A model generated the notes under the pieces. The model saw only the letters and a program-made list of their open reading frames with translations. It ran no database searches and was not told the origin of the DNA. A stretch of DNA of 64,000 nt from Paenibacillus oenotherae. GTDB taxonomy: Bacteria > Bacillota > Bacilli > Paenibacillales > Paenibacillaceae. Position 1 is the stretch's first letter; the number at the start of each line of letters is the position of its first letter. The stretch spans positions 122,257 through 186,256 of the forward strand of contig NZ_JAHZIJ010000009.1 of the NCBI RefSeq assembly GCF_019443105.1. Reading direction: 5' to 3'. Of this stretch, positions 42,364 to 50,034 are shown in pieces. The translations under genes were made by a program, and so were the position numbers.

Positions 42364-42951
42364 ATGCGTAAATATATTGTCGGATTCTTGGTAGGGTTAC
42401 TGGCGGCATCCGCTATGCCTGCCTACGGAGCAGTACAATCCTTAATAGGCAAAAAAGTAGGCGGAGAGCTTTCCATCAGCTATAATGGTGAGCAGATCGG
42501 TAAGGGGATAATTGTAGATGGTCGGAGTTACCTACCTGTGCGTGATACTGCCAATGCTCTCGGGCTTAATTTAAATGTAGGTAAGGAGGGTGTCCAATTG
42601 TCAGTTCCCGTTGATCCGCTCGATCAAATTGCAAGCAAAAATGAAGAGATTAACGGCCTTAAATCGCAGATCATTATTCTAAACAATAAAAGGGACGTTG
42701 CAGTAAGAGAGCGTGACCAGCTCAAGAACGCTTTGTCACAGCCTAACAAGGTATTAGAGACAGCCCGTATTTACCTGGATAGCCTTGGGGCGGATGATCC
42801 ACGTCGAGTTAAAGCCACCAGCAGTGTTGACCAGTTGGAGAAGCAAGAAGTCGAGGACAAACAGCGCCTTGCTGATCTGGAATCCGAAATCGTCGAATAC
42901 GATAATCAGATTGCAGCGTTAGAAGCTGAAATAACTGAGCTACAAAAATAA
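42364..42951 (+). CDS. Secreted copper-amine-oxidase-N-like domain + coiled coil protein
   Basis: A 195-residue protein. Signal peptide (MRKYIVGFLVGLLAASAMPA, cleavage near YGA), then a stalk domain at ~30-80 (SYNGEQIGKGIIVDGRSYLP, VRDTANALGLNLN), then two coiled coils. This domain is common in Paenibacillus surface proteins. A signal peptide in a late phage operon suggests an envelope-acting moron or cell-surface accessory. GGAGGGGG precedes ATG 42364. Confidence 0.8.
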   Translation: MRKYIVGFLVGLLAASAMPAYGAVQSLIGKKVGGELSISYNGEQIGKGIIVDGRSYLPVRDTANALGLNLNVGKEGVQLSVPVDPLDQIASKNEEINGLKSQIIILNNKRDVAVRERDQLKNALSQPNKVLETARIYLDSLGADDPRRVKATSSVDQLEKQEVEDKQRLADLESEIVEYDNQIAALEAEITELQK

Positions 42952-42968
42952 CATACCTAACAAATAAG

Positions 42969-42993
42969 AGTCTCGCCATTGGCGGGGCTTTTT
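42969..42993 (+). terminator. Terminator after the secreted protein gene
   Basis: CTCGCC-att-GGCGGGGC followed by a T-run, 18 bp after the stop. It splits the late operon. Confidence 0.75.
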
Positions 42994-43018
42994 GTTTTGG
43001 GATTGGAGGATGAAGAAG

Positions 43019-43417
43019 ATGGCTAAGGGCGAGATTGTGGTGAACGTGAAATTGGAGATCAACGAGGATACGGAGCAGGCCATTCGCCGGATCGTGAGGG
43101 AAGAAATAGCCGCCCGCAAGGAACATGTAAGAGGGCCAGAGGTAATTGTTCCTATGACCAATCTAAACTGCGGCGGGATTGTAAATAAAGAGCAAATGAC
43201 GGTCGTCGGAGATTCCCAAAATAATGATCTTATTATTACCAAGGAAGGCATCTTCTTAAATGGTTCCAAAATTAAAGACGTCTTCGATTATCAAGTGAAA
43301 AGTTCTGCGGGATACCCCACAGAACTTACATTGAAAATGTATGTCTCATCGTCAAAAATTCTTATTGATCGCCGCTGTAACTACACCAACGGCAATCTTG
43401 GTCAAAGCATCCAATGA
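43019..43417 (+). CDS. Hypothetical late phage protein, 132 residues
   Basis: Starts AKGEIVVNVKLEINEDTEQA with a helical RIVREEIAARKEH segment, then a beta-rich C-terminal half. GGAGGATG upstream of ATG 43019. Its last 66 bp overlap the antisense DUF2513 gene. Unknown function. Confidence 0.65.
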   Translation: MAKGEIVVNVKLEINEDTEQAIRRIVREEIAARKEHVRGPEVIVPMTNLNCGGIVNKEQMTVVGDSQNNDLIITKEGIFLNGSKIKDVFDYQVKSSAGYPTELTLKMYVSSSKILIDRRCNYTNGNLGQSIQ

Positions 43418-43726
43418 AAAGGAACCTACGTTTTTAGCGATTTCTTTTGTTTTGTTCCAATTGGTATCCGATCGGATGTCCGCAAGGAAAGCGTGCCCCG
43501 TAGGGGTTAAGTCTTCAACGTGATAGCTTGGGTTCATAGTCTTTCTAACGCGGGTAACCAGGCCAGACATTCTACACTGATCTATGTGATAGAAGACTTC
43601 CTCATAACTAAAATCTGTTAATCTCGGTTTTGATAGGGGGATGTAAAAGTCAGACTCTCGATCGTACCCACTTTCATCTTCCACAGTTAATAGAATCGCT
43701 CTGATACAGTCTGGATTTAGTTTCAC
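43352..43726 (-). CDS. DUF2513 protein, antisense to the late operon
   Basis: A 124-residue protein: VKLNPDCIRAILLTVEDESG, FSYEEVFYHIDQCRMSGLVT, DLTPTGHAFLADIRSDTNWN, the DUF2513 winged-helix-like pattern. GTG 43726 behind GGGAGGTTC. Its orientation against all neighbours marks it as a moron, probably expressed in the lysogen. Function of the family is unknown; superinfection immunity is a guess. Confidence 0.85.
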   Translation of the reverse strand: MKLNPDCIRAILLTVEDESGYDRESDFYIPLSKPRLTDFSYEEVFYHIDQCRMSGLVTRVRKTMNPSYHVEDLTPTGHAFLADIRSDTNWNKTKEIAKNVGSFSLDALTKIAVGVVTAAINKNF

Positions 43727-43827
43727 TATAGAACCTCCCTTCTGTACGAAATAGGGGTCAAACAACCTATATTTCGACAACATGGGAGGTTTTTCCTTGC
43801 AAACAAACGTTCTAAGGAGGGATTCCA

Positions 43828-44013
43828 TTGGCACATATACAGCCAGTAATCAAGATTGAGATTGACCCTACCAAACCTGTGCCAGAGATATGCGCGGTTA
43901 TTGCGGCGGTGTTGCCGTATCATCCCGGGCATGAAGAGGCTATCCTGCGCGGAGTGGTCGAGGCAGTAGAGCTCAGGATTAAACAACTGAAAGGAGCTGC
44001 TGAGAATGCCTAA
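43828..44013 (+). CDS. Small late phage protein, 61 residues
   Basis: TTG 43828 after AAGGAGGG. Product AHIQPVIKIEIDPTKPVPEI, then a helix ILRGVVEAVELRIKQLK. Overlaps the fibre gene by 8 bp. Unknown function. Confidence 0.6.
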   Translation: MAHIQPVIKIEIDPTKPVPEICAVIAAVLPYHPGHEEAILRGVVEAVELRIKQLKGAAENA

Positions 44014-45853
44014 TAGATACGCGACTCTCGTAGGGTCGAATAGGATCAGCGATGAGTATACCAAAATCAATACCGGATTTGACACTGTGCAGGCCGAAAT
44101 GGATACCCACACTGCGGACAACGGAGCCCACGGGGCCACGTCAGCAGCTACAGTAAGTCGTATCATACGGCGCGATGCAGCAGGTCGGGCTAAAGTGGTA
44201 GCCCCGGCAGCTGCGGATGATATAGCTCGTAAAGATACGGTTGACGCTGCGATAACTACGGCAGCAGACGATGCTACGACAAAGGCCAATGCTGTACAGG
44301 CCAATCTGGACACTCACACGGGTAACGCCAGTATCCACACGTCGGCTGCGGAAAAATCTAAGCTGGCAGGAATTGAGGCAGGGGCAGAGGTCAATCAGCC
44401 AGCATTTAGCACAATTAACGATATAGTTGCTGACGATCCGGAGGACACATTGACCATCGTCGGCGGGACAGGGATCACGGTCAGCACCAATCCTGCAACT
44501 AAGACAGCGATGATAACGGCTACCGGCACAGCTACGCCAGGCGCTCATGCTTCTTCTCATGTAACCGGTGGTGCTGATGTTATCCCTGATGCAGTGGCTG
44601 GCGGCAACAGCGGATTAATGAGCGGGGCGGACAAGACTGCCGTTGATAATGCCACTGCACATATAGCAGCTACTACAGGAGTCCACGGAGCTACCAGTGC
44701 TGCCACGGCCAGCCGCATACCGATCCGCGATGCAAGCGGACGATTTAAAGTAGCAGCTCCCAGTGCAGCAGATGATGTGGCGCGCAAGGATACGGTTGAT
44801 AATGCCGTTAATATGGGGATGGAGCGCCAGGCGATTATCAACGGTAATTTTGATATTTGGCAAAGAGGCTCCACTTTTACGAATCCGTCAAACGGTGGAT
44901 ATACTGCGGATAGATATGTCGTTGCCTATGTATTGGACGGGGGCACTAACCCGACTCTAACGCATTCCAGGTTGACACTTGCAAGCGGAGATATTGCGGG
45001 CGGCTACTACGGTTACCGCATTAATACAAGCGGTGCAGGGTCTGGATTTGGTGCAAACTCTATGCAGTGGTTAGCTCAAAAAATAGAGTTTGGTACACGA
45101 TATATGTGTGGAGTTGGCAAAAAAGTAACAGTGTCGTTTTGGGCAAAGTCTAATATAGCAAACAAAAAAATAGGGGTGTGGGCTCGGCAAAATTATGGAT
45201 CAGGTGGGTCGCCATCAGCGAGTGAGGTGATCAATGGAGCTAACTGGACATTAACGAGTTCATGGACACGATACTCTTACACATTCGCCACGAACACCCT
45301 AGCAGGAAAAACATTCGGATCTGACGGGAACGATAATCTAGAGATAGCTTTCTCCTACCAATGGGGAGCGACTTTAGGAGCGAGAGTAGGATCAGGAGTT
45401 CTTGAGACGTTAGTCGGGGCAGGTGATATCGATATAAAACAAATCCAATTTAATGCAGGGGAATCGGTGTTGCCATTTCAACCACGAACCTTTGCGGAAG
45501 AATCAATAATGTGCAGACGGTATTGTTTTGCATTATCTTCAGATGCTGCAAACACAACTTATCCTGTCGGCTTTGGCTATGGGGCATCTTCTACGGTCGC
45601 CTATATAGGAGTGGTTTTCCCTGTCGAGATGCGGATGCCACCCACTCTTGTTGCAACGGCATCAGATTGGCAACTACAAGACGGTAACTCTGCAACCGAT
45701 GTTACCTCGTTAGCCATATTAAACAACCGCAACAGCAAAAACAGCGCTGTATTACAAGTGACAGTAACTAGCTTGATAACAGCTCACCGACCGTATTCAT
45801 TAAACGCTGACGGGATAGCTGGTAGAATGATAATATTCGATGCCGAATTATAA
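44006..45853 (+). CDS. Tail fibre / receptor-binding protein
   Basis: A 615-residue protein. N-terminal ~270 residues are a fibre shaft with an internal duplication (HGATSAATVSRIIRRDAAGR and HGATSAATASRIPIRDASGR, each followed by AADD-ARKDTVD). The C-terminal ~340 residues start at RQAIINGNFDIWQRGSTFTN, a jelly-roll carbohydrate-binding-like module found at fibre tips. Likely determines host range. Confidence 0.85.
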   Translation: MPNRYATLVGSNRISDEYTKINTGFDTVQAEMDTHTADNGAHGATSAATVSRIIRRDAAGRAKVVAPAAADDIARKDTVDAAITTAADDATTKANAVQANLDTHTGNASIHTSAAEKSKLAGIEAGAEVNQPAFSTINDIVADDPEDTLTIVGGTGITVSTNPATKTAMITATGTATPGAHASSHVTGGADVIPDAVAGGNSGLMSGADKTAVDNATAHIAATTGVHGATSAATASRIPIRDASGRFKVAAPSAADDVARKDTVDNAVNMGMERQAIINGNFDIWQRGSTFTNPSNGGYTADRYVVAYVLDGGTNPTLTHSRLTLASGDIAGGYYGYRINTSGAGSGFGANSMQWLAQKIEFGTRYMCGVGKKVTVSFWAKSNIANKKIGVWARQNYGSGGSPSASEVINGANWTLTSSWTRYSYTFATNTLAGKTFGSDGNDNLEIAFSYQWGATLGARVGSGVLETLVGAGDIDIKQIQFNAGESVLPFQPRTFAEESIMCRRYCFALSSDAANTTYPVGFGYGASSTVAYIGVVFPVEMRMPPTLVATASDWQLQDGNSATDVTSLAILNNRNSKNSAVLQVTVTSLITAHRPYSLNADGIAGRMIIFDAEL

Positions 45854-45865
45854 GGAGGGGCAGCC

Positions 45866-46201
45866 ATGAACCACAAACACTATTACCGATTGAATGAGGA
45901 TGGTGTCGTAATTCTTGCTTTCTCGGATGCATTCCAGCAACCGGAGTCATCGGATTATTATGTCGAAGATGGGGGAAGACACTTTAACCCACTGATTATC
46001 AACGGGCGTGGACAGTACATCTATCGGCTTGTAAGTGGTGAGATGATTGAGCGGTCTACAACTGAACTGGATGAGGAATGGGATGATCGACTGCCATCTC
46101 CAAGGACCCCAATAGAACTGTTACAAGATCAGATCGACGCGCAGCAGGCGGTAATCGATGCGCTCCTATTAGATGCGCTGGGAGGTGCGTTAGATGTTTG
46201 A
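45866..46201 (+). CDS. Tail-fibre-associated hypothetical protein
   Basis: A 111-residue protein: MNHKHYYRLNEDGVVILAFS, then a C-terminal coiled coil ELLQDQIDAQQAVIDALLLD. Placed between fibre and XkdX gene, where fibre assembly proteins or XkdW-like proteins sit. AAGGAGGGG precedes ATG. Confidence 0.7.
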   Translation: MNHKHYYRLNEDGVVILAFSDAFQQPESSDYYVEDGGRHFNPLIINGRGQYIYRLVSGEMIERSTTELDEEWDDRLPSPRTPIELLQDQIDAQQAVIDALLLDALGGALDV

Positions 46202-46334
46202 ATACCTTAAACGGCTGTATGACGCTGGCAAGCTTACAGCCGACATGCTACAGCGAGCTGTAACGGATAAAGGTTGGATCACACAACAGCAGTACGACGA
46301 GATTGTAAATAACAATCAAGAGGGCTCCGCATAG
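46194..46334 (+). CDS. XkdX-family protein
   Basis: 46 residues: MFEYLKRLYDAGKLTADMLQ, AVTDKGWITQQQYDEIV, a clear XkdX pattern (Y-x-x-G-x-L, GWIT-x-x-x-YxEI). Small tail protein common before the lysis genes. Overlaps the preceding gene by 8 bp. Confidence 0.9.
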   Translation: MFEYLKRLYDAGKLTADMLQRAVTDKGWITQQQYDEIVNNNQEGSA

Positions 46335-46362
46335 CGGGGCCTTTTACTTTGGAGGGGTTAAC

Positions 46363-46839
46363 TTGACGAATCAATTGAGGGAATACGGCGTTAATCTTGC
46401 GACAGCAGCGGTCGGGGCATCCGGCAAAGAGGCAACAATAGGTGGCTATATTGCTGCTGCAGGGTTGTTTTTATCTGGCCTGCTCGGTGGTTGGGACATG
46501 GCATTGAAGGTACTCTTAGTTTTGATGGTCGTTGACTATGTAACGGGTGTTCTTGGGGCGGCAAAGCATAAGAAACTCAATAGTGATGTGATGTATTGGG
46601 GCGGCATCCGCAAGATGGTTGTGTTAGTTGTTGTTGGTCTGGGAGCTATGATCGACGATTGGATTCAACCAGGAGCGCCGATCTTTCGAACCGCCGCCAT
46701 CTACTTTTACGCCGGGCGCGAAGGTTTATCTGTTATTGAAAACCTAGGCACGATTGGCGTACCGTTGCCGCGAGCAATCCATGAATTTCTCACGCAACTC
46801 AACGAGAAAGGCGGCGGCAGTGATGGCAAGAACGTTTAA
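46363..46839 (+). CDS. Phage holin (toxin-secretion/holin family 4)
   Basis: A 158-residue membrane protein with three or four hydrophobic segments (IGGYIAAAGLFLSGLLGGW, MALKVLLVLMVVDYVTGVLG, MVVLVVVGLGAMIDDW). The DYVTGVLGAAKHKKLNSD motif defines the phage_holin_4_1 family. It forms lesions that release the amidase. TTG 46363 after GGAGGGG. Confidence 0.93.
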   Translation: MTNQLREYGVNLATAAVGASGKEATIGGYIAAAGLFLSGLLGGWDMALKVLLVLMVVDYVTGVLGAAKHKKLNSDVMYWGGIRKMVVLVVVGLGAMIDDWIQPGAPIFRTAAIYFYAGREGLSVIENLGTIGVPLPRAIHEFLTQLNEKGGGSDGKNV

Positions 46840-47524
46840 GAGATATACGCTTGCCGAGTTTATCACAGTCTTGCGGCAGCATGTCGGAAAGGTAAAGTTT
46901 TCAGAAGTCCACGTTCATGCAACGTGGAAACCGACCATTGCCGACTTTAGGCGTTCAGGCGGGCTCAAGCTCCAGCAGGCCATGCAGCGAGCTCACCTGC
47001 AGCGTGGGTTCAACGACATAGCGCAACACGTTACGATTGATCCGGACGGATACATCTGGGAGGGGCGGCCATTGACGGTCGCTCCTGCTTCAGCAACAGG
47101 CCACAATGATGGTGATAGCGACGGCGAGCACCCGTTCATGTTTGAGATGATTGGCAACTTTGATAGAGGATGTGAGCTGCTCGAGGGGGCGCAGTTGGAG
47201 ACGACATTAGGGCTGACTCGTGCGATCATGTCGCTGTTCGGTGTGCCACTCAAGCGTGTCAGGTTTCACCGAGATATGACGAGTCTCAAGACATGTCCAG
47301 GCAGCGGGGTTAATAAAGCCGAGTTTATGCGGCAGTTACAGGAGGAGGAGGGCGAAGACATGGAGCCGATCAAAGTAGAGATTAACGGCAAGGCTGTAAC
47401 TGGCGGCGAGTTGTCCAAGGCTGGCGTAGTAATGGTGCCGCTGCGGGCTGTAGGAGAGGCGCTGGGGGCAAAGGTCAGTTGGGACAAGACAAGCAAAACA
47501 GCGCGGGTTAAAACTAAGAAATAG
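46823..47524 (+). CDS. N-acetylmuramoyl-L-alanine amidase endolysin with stalk domain
   Basis: A 233-residue protein. Amidase_2 (PGRP-like) domain over ~1-165: zinc ligands in VHVHATWKP, RGFNDIAQHVTIDPDGYIWE and KTCPGSG. The C-terminal ~55 residues (KVEINGKAVTGGELSKAGVV, MVPLRAVGEALGAKVSW) are a copper-amine-oxidase-N-like domain and not a typical wall-binding repeat. It cleaves the MurNAc-L-Ala bond at lysis. Overlaps the holin gene by 17 bp. Confidence 0.93.
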   Translation: MARTFKRYTLAEFITVLRQHVGKVKFSEVHVHATWKPTIADFRRSGGLKLQQAMQRAHLQRGFNDIAQHVTIDPDGYIWEGRPLTVAPASATGHNDGDSDGEHPFMFEMIGNFDRGCELLEGAQLETTLGLTRAIMSLFGVPLKRVRFHRDMTSLKTCPGSGVNKAEFMRQLQEEEGEDMEPIKVEINGKAVTGGELSKAGVVMVPLRAVGEALGAKVSWDKTSKTARVKTKK

Positions 47525-47537
47525 GGGGGCATCACTG

Positions 47538-47927
47538 ATGGCTCTTAAAATATCGAAAAACGCAGGGTTGACGGATATCGTCGCAGACGCTAATCCGATT
47601 ACAACCGAGCATCCGATAACCGGATCGGCTGTAGAGGTACGGCTGTGGCTCTTTAACGACAGCGCAAACAAGCGGTACACAACCATTGCGCTCCAACCAA
47701 CGGATATAACCAGCCCAGATGACAGCGGGTGGGTGCAGCTCGCTCCGGACGTTGCTGGAGTGCCGGGGGCTTATCTGGCAGGCGGCGCCGCGCTATCAAT
47801 GGCTGACATCTCGGATAGCGGGATCGGTAAGCCCTATTGGGTAAAGGTCACGACTCCATCGGTCGCGGACTCGCAAAACAAGGCCGATATTAAGCTGACG
47901 GTTACGGCCAAAGAATACGCGGTGTAG
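47538..47927 (+). CDS. Post-lysis tail-associated hypothetical protein
   Basis: A 129-residue Ig-like beta protein: PITGSAVEVRLWLFNDSANK, KPYWVKVTTPS. It begins a three-gene set downstream of the lysis genes. Probably a virion decoration or receptor-binding accessory. AGGGGGG precedes ATG. Confidence 0.65.
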   Translation: MALKISKNAGLTDIVADANPITTEHPITGSAVEVRLWLFNDSANKRYTTIALQPTDITSPDDSGWVQLAPDVAGVPGAYLAGGAALSMADISDSGIGKPYWVKVTTPSVADSQNKADIKLTVTAKEYAV

Positions 47928-47928
47928 C

Positions 47929-48732
47929 ATGTATCTACAGATGAATGGCACAACGGATATCCTCAAACTCCCGTCAATGGCTTTTAACGAGGTGGTACTT
48001 GATTTTGCTGCGGACTTGTCGTTAGGCGGGTCCCAGTATTACATTGATGCCCGTACAGGGTCGGTTAACGGCTATGTTTACCGCTTATCCACCGGACAGG
48101 ATACTTGGGGCGACTCTGTATCCAGTGTGTTTATCAACGGAGCTCCGATAGTTAAAGGCACAGCTGCAGTGCCGACAAACACAAGAATCACAATGCGCAT
48201 TGTCATGGCTGCAGTTGGTACTGACGATATCAATGTATTTGGGCGAAACAACAGCACCGCGACAACCAAAGGCAAGCTTTACTCCTTGCGCATGCTTAAC
48301 GCTGGGGCTACCGTGGCCTATTATGACATGGCACTAGGCAACGTGATGGACCAGTCTGGTAACGGCCGCCATGCCGCATTAACGGGCGGTACATGGGTAG
48401 ATGATGGGATAATCGTCACGTACCCATATGCGACTAGGCAGGCGGTATACGCACCACGCTCAATGTCTGTGCCGCTGCAGCAGTCTTTTTATAGAGAGCA
48501 GCTGCTCAAATGCTCCATGCTGCAAGCGATATACACGGATCGGCACACAGACTACCCGCTGAGACAATCCGTATTTGCTGAGAGGTCATATTCGGGGCCT
48601 TTGTTGATCCGGATCAGCAAGCTGCCTGCAGAAATCGTGTCTATTGTGCGGTTGGCGGCATCGAGGGAGATCAGAGTAAACCTGTCAGCATCAAGGGAAC
48701 TGACGGTACGATTGAGGGGAGGGGTAACGTGA
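47929..48732 (+). CDS. LamG-like (jelly-roll) late protein
   Basis: A 267-residue protein. Residues ~1-165 look like a concanavalin/LamG fold (MYLQMNGTTDILKLPSMAFN, GKLYSLRMLNAGATVAYYDM, VMDQSGNGRHAALTGGTW), a sugar-binding module seen in phage fibres. The C-terminal 100 residues are repetitive strand-like segments. Starts 1 bp after the previous stop. Confidence 0.75.
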   Translation: MYLQMNGTTDILKLPSMAFNEVVLDFAADLSLGGSQYYIDARTGSVNGYVYRLSTGQDTWGDSVSSVFINGAPIVKGTAAVPTNTRITMRIVMAAVGTDDINVFGRNNSTATTKGKLYSLRMLNAGATVAYYDMALGNVMDQSGNGRHAALTGGTWVDDGIIVTYPYATRQAVYAPRSMSVPLQQSFYREQLLKCSMLQAIYTDRHTDYPLRQSVFAERSYSGPLLIRISKLPAEIVSIVRLAASREIRVNLSASRELTVRLRGGVT

Positions 48733-49049
48733 CACAAGGTCAAAATTTTACGATGTATGCCGGGGATACAAAGGAGATTGTCGTTACAATCCCTGATGTG
48801 GATTTACTCGGGGCGACAATCAAGTGGGCCATGCTCAAGACGGCAACGGGGCCAACGATCATACAGCGGAGTACGACAGTGGGGATAATCGTCGATGCTG
48901 ATGCTGGCACATTTACATTTAAGCTGGAGTCAGCGGACACAGAAAACCTTTATGGACAGTACTACCATGAGGCCGAGTTAACGGACGTGCTGGGCAATGT
49001 GTCAACGATCATGACTGGAGCTGTATTTATTAAACCTAGCAGTACATAA
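48729..49049 (+). CDS. BppU-like N-terminal late phage protein
   Basis: A 106-residue protein: FTMYAGDTKEIVVTIPDVDL, FKLESADTENLYGQYYHEAE, like the N-terminal domain of baseplate upper proteins. Last gene of the virion block, ended by a strong terminator. GTG 48729 after GGGGAGGGG. Confidence 0.75.
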   Translation: MTQGQNFTMYAGDTKEIVVTIPDVDLLGATIKWAMLKTATGPTIIQRSTTVGIIVDADAGTFTFKLESADTENLYGQYYHEAELTDVLGNVSTIMTGAVFIKPSST

Positions 49050-49052
49050 AAT

Positions 49053-49085
49053 AGCCCACTGCCCTATGCGGACGGTGGGCTTTTT
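49053..49085 (+). terminator. Late operon terminator
   Basis: AGCCCAC / GTGGGCT stem with T-run, 3 bp after the last late gene. Confidence 0.85.
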
Positions 49086-49089
49086 GCAT

Positions 49090-49185
49090 TTACCTGATCA
49101 AGACGATAACGAGTGATACTGTTGATATAACTAAAGCAACAAGGCTAATTACCATAGCGACATTTGTTATTTTTGACGACTTCAT
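49090..49185 (-). CDS. 31-residue single-span hydrophobic peptide (B2)
   Basis: Sequence MKSSKITNVAMVISLVALVI then STVSLVIVLIR. Homologue of the peptide at 27498-27596, in the same position relative to the 225-bp repeat, but without the HTH gene downstream. AAAGGGGACG lies upstream of the ATG. Confidence 0.55.
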   Translation of the reverse strand: MKSSKITNVAMVISLVALVISTVSLVIVLIR

Positions 49186-49201
49186 ATCCACGTCCCCTTT
49201 G

Positions 49202-49320
49202 TGGTATAATGAGTAAAGCGAGAAAGAAACAGCAACCCTTTTATTTCACCGTCCCCGTTAAACCGAGGCCCCTTTCGGGGCCAAGGCTTACGGGTACTGC
49301 TTAGCGGCTGAGTGTGACGA
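49202..49320 (+). ncRNA. Candidate antisense RNA, copy 2
   Basis: Same extended -10 (TGGTATAAT, 49202-49210) and transcript layout as copy 1. The 3' end is not defined. Confidence 0.5.
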
Positions 49321-49417
49321 TGAGGGCGATAATCGAGTTCATTAGGCTAATGATTGCCGTCACTAGCGTAAGTACTGAGCGATTATCCGTTTGCTGTTTC
49401 TTTCTCTTTTTCTTCAT
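49301..49417 (-). CDS. 38-residue toxin-like membrane peptide (A2)
   Basis: Identical to the peptide at 27712-27828 except Leu to Val at residue 15. AAGGAGGTG precedes ATG 49417. Unlike copy 1, the promoter (TTTACA, 17 bp, TATAAT; 49471-49443 on the minus strand) carries a palindromic operator in its spacer. Confidence 0.65.
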   Translation of the reverse strand: MKKKRKKQQTDNRSVLTLVTAIISLMNSIIALIVTLSR

Positions 49418-49442
49418 GTATTTCTCACCTCCTTATACCCTT

Positions 49443-49515
49443 ATTATACAGCATTTAAAATGCTTTGTAAATGATTTTTTTGAGTATTGCAAAAATATTT
49501 TAAATGCTGTAATAT
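49443..49515. promoter_or_regulatory. Divergent promoters with AGCATTT operators
   Basis: Leftward promoter: -10 at 49443-49448, -35 at 49466-49471, spacer holding AGCATTT-A-AAATGCT (49450-49464). Rightward promoter: TTGCAA 49487-49492, 17 bp, TAATAT 49510-49515, spacer holding ATTTTAAATGCTG (49497-49509). CAGCATTTAAAAT (49449-49461) and ATTTTAAATGCTG form a perfect 13-bp inverted repeat across the region. A ribbon-helix-helix dimer pair could shut both promoters. Confidence 0.75.
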
Positions 49516-49538
49516 TGCCGTAAAGGAGCGTGGTCGAT

Positions 49539-49709
49539 ATGGCAGGTAGACCGCCGAAAGCGGACAAGAAGATTCGGGAAGCTATCTATTTTGAACCCCC
49601 CTTGTTGGAATGGTTACAACAGAGGGCCGATAAACAAAAGACAACGGTGAGTGTCATCGTGAATTTGATAACCGAAGAGATGATAAAAAGAGAGCAGCCA
49701 GAAGATTGA
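49539..49709 (+). CDS. Ribbon-helix-helix (Arc/CopG-like) repressor, 56 residues
   Basis: Basic N-arm MAGRPPKADKKIREAIYF (strand KIREAIYFE), helix A LLEWLQQRADKQK, turn, and helix B TVSVIVNLITEEMIKR match the RHH fold. AAAGGAGCG precedes ATG 49539. It is divergent from peptide A2 with shared operators, so it is probably an autorepressor that also controls the peptide. Terminator follows directly. Confidence 0.78.
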   Translation: MAGRPPKADKKIREAIYFEPPLLEWLQQRADKQKTTVSVIVNLITEEMIKREQPED

Positions 49710-49728
49710 CCCGGCTGCTCCTTTTTTT
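49692..49728 (+). terminator. Terminator of the RHH gene
   Basis: GAGCAGCC / GGCTGCTC stem overlapping the stop codon, followed by CTTTTTTT. Confidence 0.85.
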
Positions 49729-49732
49729 ATGA

Positions 49733-49776
49733 TTGCACACGAACAAACATTCGGTTATTATAAGAACATACATTCG
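49733..49776 (+). promoter_or_regulatory. LexA-box-like sites over a promoter
   Basis: CGAACAAACATTCG (49740-49753) and AGAACATACATTCG (49763-49776) resemble the Gram-positive SOS box CGAAC-N4-GTTCG. They sit in the spacer and just after the -10 of TTGCAC (49733-49738) / 17 bp / TATTAT (49756-49761). Confidence 0.5.
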
Positions 49777-49794
49777 TAATGAAGGGGGTTCGCA

Positions 49795-49981
49795 TGCAGT
49801 TGAAAGGAAAATAAGAGAACATGAGGTAACAGAGCATTATGTTAAGGTTTTGTGTTTGGAGGTCAATGCACGTCGAATGCTGCTGCAAGAAACCATACTA
49901 GCTATCGCTCCTGTATACACTGAGTCTGTGCAGAACAGGAATAAGGCTCTTAATGCAGGGCATAACTATAGAGTGCGTTAA
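49795..49981 (+). pseudogene. Broken small ORF behind the SOS-like promoter
   Basis: GAAGGGGG and ATG 49795 give only MQLKGK before a stop. In another frame the DNA stays open through VERKIREHEVTEHYVKVLCL to ...NYRVR, ending at 49981, without its own start or RBS. A single-base shift near 49800-49815 would join them, so this looks like a decayed SOS-controlled phage gene. Confidence 0.4.
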
Positions 49982-50034
49982 TTATATCGATCAAAAAGTT
50001 TCCATAAGTGGACATTTTGTTAACGAAAACATGG

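Larger units (their letters stand above)
49193..49417. repeat. 225-bp direct repeat, copy 2 (toxin-like module)
   Basis: Matches 27604-27828 with only scattered single-base changes, including the GGCCCC-TTTC-GGGGCC hairpin and the 16-bp long-range inverted repeat (49220-49235 with 49391-49406). Confidence 0.9.

Noticed and set aside
49733-49981. 82-codon ORF taken as an intact gene
   Set aside because: Its TTG start lies inside the -35 of the SOS-like promoter, and the real RBS and ATG are in another frame. I list it as a broken gene.
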